The position numbers and the translations under genes are program-made. Of a stretch of 8,967 nucleotides of DNA, positions 7,023 through 8,967 are shown one piece after another; the stretch's first letter is position 1, and the number at the start of each line of letters is the position of its first letter. The DNA is from Streptomyces griseus. Lineage in GTDB: Bacteria; Bacteroidota; Bacteroidia; Chitinophagales; Chitinophagaceae. The DNA lies in NCBI GenBank assembly GCA_943323705.2, contig CALPIT020000096.1, forward strand, positions 1 to 8,967, written 5' to 3'. Below the pieces are notes generated by a model. The model ran no database searches, was not told the DNA's origin, and worked only from the letters and a program-made list of their open reading frames with translations.

Positions 7023-7030
7023 TTTGACAT
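7019..7030 (-). promoter_or_regulatory. Three-codon ATG mini-ORF overlapping the TTG start of the DUF4271 gene
   Basis: Read on the minus strand, ATG TCA AAT TGA runs from 7030 to 7019, and its TGA overlaps the TTG start (7022-7020) of the following gene. Ribosomes could start at the ATG, stop after three codons and restart at TTG. Alternatively, one extra T (AATTTG instead of AATTG) would fuse the ATG in frame as M-S-N-L-N-K-F, so this may mark a one-base deletion or a sequencing error. Confidence 0.35.
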
Positions 7031-7070
7031 ATTATGCTTTTGCAAAAATAAACCCGTTTGACCAAGAAAG

Positions 7071-8882
7071 CTAAAAGTAATTTATATATCCAAAATGAAT
7101 TTTTGAAGATTGGGAAATATTAAATGGGATTCCGATCGTTTTACCGGCAGCATAACTGACGTTTAATAAGCCCGTTTTGGTTTCATATTGAATTCCCAAA
7201 CCTGCTCCTAAATAATTATTATTTTGTTTGAATTGCTGAAACTGAAAATCAGTCTTGGCATAATCAGAAAAAAAGGAAATAAAAGAATTGACACCAAATA
7301 ACAAACGGTATTCTGCTGAAAAAACCACATATTTTGATGCGTAAATACTTTCTTCATCAAAACCTCTTAATAGTGTTGATCCTCCAATTTGAAATAAATC
7401 ATTTCTAAAAATATCCGGACTAAAATACAAACCAGAATTAATTGAAGTTTTTAGGGTTGCTGATTTTCCTAAATCAAAATAATGAGCTGCATTTATTTTG
7501 CATTTTATAAGATAAGTATTCAGCCGAATAGAGTCATACAATGATGCATAGTTGAAACCAGGCTCAGAAAGACTGACTATTTCATTACTCTTTTTTATTC
7601 TTTTAAGACCCGCAATTCCTGTACATTCTAACTCACTACCTTTTTTGGGATTTAACCTGTAATTGGTTTTGTTGAAAATATAACTGAATCCTATAGACGA
7701 AGTTTGGATGTCAGAATTTACAGGCAGCTCTTTCTGTGATTTAATCAATATTGTATCAATCGCTCCGGGTAATAAAGTATTTTGTTGCCATTGAAAAAAT
7801 ACTTTACCAATTTGTCCAGATTGCATTTCAAATTGACAACCTAACCTGGAGTTGATTTGCAAGAAATTAGAATCTTTTTTAAACATATCAAATATAAAAT
7901 CAAGCCCGAATGGCGAATGTAAAATATAAGGTCTGTTAAAGCCTAGATTCAGTCTGGGTGATTTAGGTTGCAATTGTTGCCATTTAAAAACAATTCTTTC
8001 GCCAGACTTTAATACATTTTTTAAATCAAGATTCACATCACCCGTTAGCAATGTTTTTTGTGCATTTTGAGAAGCAGGCATTAATCCTACTAAAAAATTA
8101 ATTTGATTTGTTTTTTTAGATTTTAAATACAGATTTAAAATTGCACCCGTCCCTAACATTGTAACCGTTGAAGGTTGAAGTTGAGTTAGAAAATTAAGGT
8201 CACTCATTTTTTTATCTACTTGAGACAACAGATTTTTTTTAAAACCGGATTTATTACTAATGCCTAAATAACGTTGCAGAAATTCATTTTTTATGTTTGA
8301 GTTGCCTGAAACACTGATGCTGTCTATCATGTAGTAAACACCTTTATCAACATTGAGCTGGGCCGTAAGTTTATTATTTTCCCATTTTGCACTATCTAGA
8401 GCAACAGTTGTAAACGGATAGCCGTTGTTTTCATAATAATTAATAATCTTATCCCGAAGCTTGAGAAACTGAAAAAACTCAATATCTGTTATCGTATTTT
8501 TTTTAAGATATAAACCTGTAACCTGTGCCCACTCTTTTTGTGTAGCAGGCATATTTAAACTTACTATTTTACAAGAAGGACCTGTAAACAAAAAGACGAC
8601 AATAGATGAATCTGTTTTGATGATACTATCTACAGAGGCTCCGGGATATCCTTTATTCAATAGATATTCCGGTAATTTATTGACATAACTTTCTGCTGAT
8701 TTGATAGAGCTGAAATTAGTTACAATTCCATTGGTTGAAATAAAATCATTGGATTGTTGAGGAGAGAGTATGATTTGTAAGTTTACATTGACATTCGATT
8801 GTGCCCATACACTGCACTGCTCCATACCAAACAGAGAAAACAAAATGATGAACAGCACAATTGAATAAGACTTAACTTGCAT
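7071..8882 (-). CDS. Omp85-superfamily (BamA/TamA-like) outer-membrane protein with POTRA-like domains
   Basis: The 603-residue protein starts with a signal peptide (residues 1 to about 27, cleavage near VWA/Q). Roughly three POTRA-like modules follow. The first (about 31-105) includes YLLNKGYPGASVDSI, the second covers about 106-181 with YYENNGYPFTTVALDSA, and the third (about 184-258) opens IDSISVSGNSNIKNEFLQRYLGI, the classic POTRA pattern. Residues 261-603 have alternating beta-strand character, suiting a barrel of about 16 strands. The Omp85 hallmark LRGF is at 505-508 in GGSTLLRGFDEESI, followed by the strand YVVFSAEYRLLFG. The last residue is Phe, as expected of a beta signal. With three POTRA modules and about 600 residues it is smaller than typical BamA (about 800 residues, five POTRA), so it is probably a TamA-like paralogue rather than the essential BamA; its substrate is unknown. 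It is the first gene of the operon with DUF4271, hemD and DUF255. C23 in the signal region is not in a good lipobox. Confidence 0.87.
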   Translation of the reverse strand: MQVKSYSIVLFIILFSLFGMEQCSVWAQSNVNVNLQIILSPQQSNDFISTNGIVTNFSSIKSAESYVNKLPEYLLNKGYPGASVDSIIKTDSSIVVFLFTGPSCKIVSLNMPATQKEWAQVTGLYLKKNTITDIEFFQFLKLRDKIINYYENNGYPFTTVALDSAKWENNKLTAQLNVDKGVYYMIDSISVSGNSNIKNEFLQRYLGISNKSGFKKNLLSQVDKKMSDLNFLTQLQPSTVTMLGTGAILNLYLKSKKTNQINFLVGLMPASQNAQKTLLTGDVNLDLKNVLKSGERIVFKWQQLQPKSPRLNLGFNRPYILHSPFGLDFIFDMFKKDSNFLQINSRLGCQFEMQSGQIGKVFFQWQQNTLLPGAIDTILIKSQKELPVNSDIQTSSIGFSYIFNKTNYRLNPKKGSELECTGIAGLKRIKKSNEIVSLSEPGFNYASLYDSIRLNTYLIKCKINAAHYFDLGKSATLKTSINSGLYFSPDIFRNDLFQIGGSTLLRGFDEESIYASKYVVFSAEYRLLFGVNSFISFFSDYAKTDFQFQQFKQNNNYLGAGLGIQYETKTGLLNVSYAAGKTIGIPFNISQSSKIHFGYINYF

Positions 8883-8967
8883 ATTGAATTACGTACAATA
8901 CAATTCATGTAAAACTACAATCTTTGGCGGGTATTTATATTCATATTCCTTTTTGCAAACAAGCCTG

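Noticed and set aside
7043..7050. TATTTTTG on the minus strand, a perfect -7 box before the DUF4271 gene.
   Set aside because: The only nearby TTG is 12 nt upstream, too close for a -33 element; the short gap fits an operon better than a new promoter.
8883..8967. Search for a promoter before the Omp85-type gene, including TAGTTTTA at 8917 to 8910.
   Set aside because: It misses the consensus at one position and has no suitably spaced TTG. The true promoter may lie beyond the window; I see nothing else in these 85 bases.

Overview
The window comes from a Bacteroidota chromosome. It carries the type IX secretion/gliding motor genes gldK-gldL-gldM, which are known only from that phylum, with AT-rich DNA and TAnnTTTG-type promoter boxes. 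The GldM N-terminus and the HemD style suggest Chitinophagales, but that is a family-resemblance judgement. Every gene I accept is on the minus strand, so transcription runs from high to low coordinates.

Upstream block (8882 down to 3171): four closely spaced genes look like one operon. In order of transcription they are an Omp85/BamA-TamA-like outer-membrane protein with POTRA-like repeats and an LRGF motif, a signal-peptide-bearing polytopic membrane protein of the DUF4271 type, uroporphyrinogen-III synthase (HemD), and a DUF255 thioredoxin-domain protein with a CHWC motif. Gaps are 48, 28 and 29 nt. Two starts needed a decision. The DUF4271 protein has only a TTG start, overlapping a three-codon ATG...TGA mini-ORF. 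HemD is better begun at the ATG at 6055 than at a TTG 15 nt upstream.

Downstream block (2906 down to 1): after a 264-nt spacer lie gldK (FGE-fold lipoprotein), gldL (two-helix inner-membrane motor subunit) and the first 215 codons of gldM, which runs off the left edge; gldN would be expected next. The spacer holds a weak terminator-like hairpin behind the DUF255 gene. It also holds a candidate gldK promoter whose -33 TTG is the exact centre of an 11+11 bp inverted repeat. The 135-nt gldK-gldL gap holds a strong hairpin plus a second consensus -7 box, so gldLM may be transcribed or dosed separately from gldK.

How the parts work together: GldL and GldM form the proton-driven inner-membrane motor of T9SS, and GldK (with GldN) forms the periplasmic ring tied to the outer membrane. 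The upstream operon mixes envelope biogenesis (Omp85, DUF4271), haem synthesis (HemD) and a DUF255 protein of unknown role. I see no mobile element, CRISPR array, RNA gene or clear sign of horizontal transfer. The window is mostly conserved core genes; the less-charted parts are the Omp85-DUF4271 pair and the regulatory structures around gldK and gldL.
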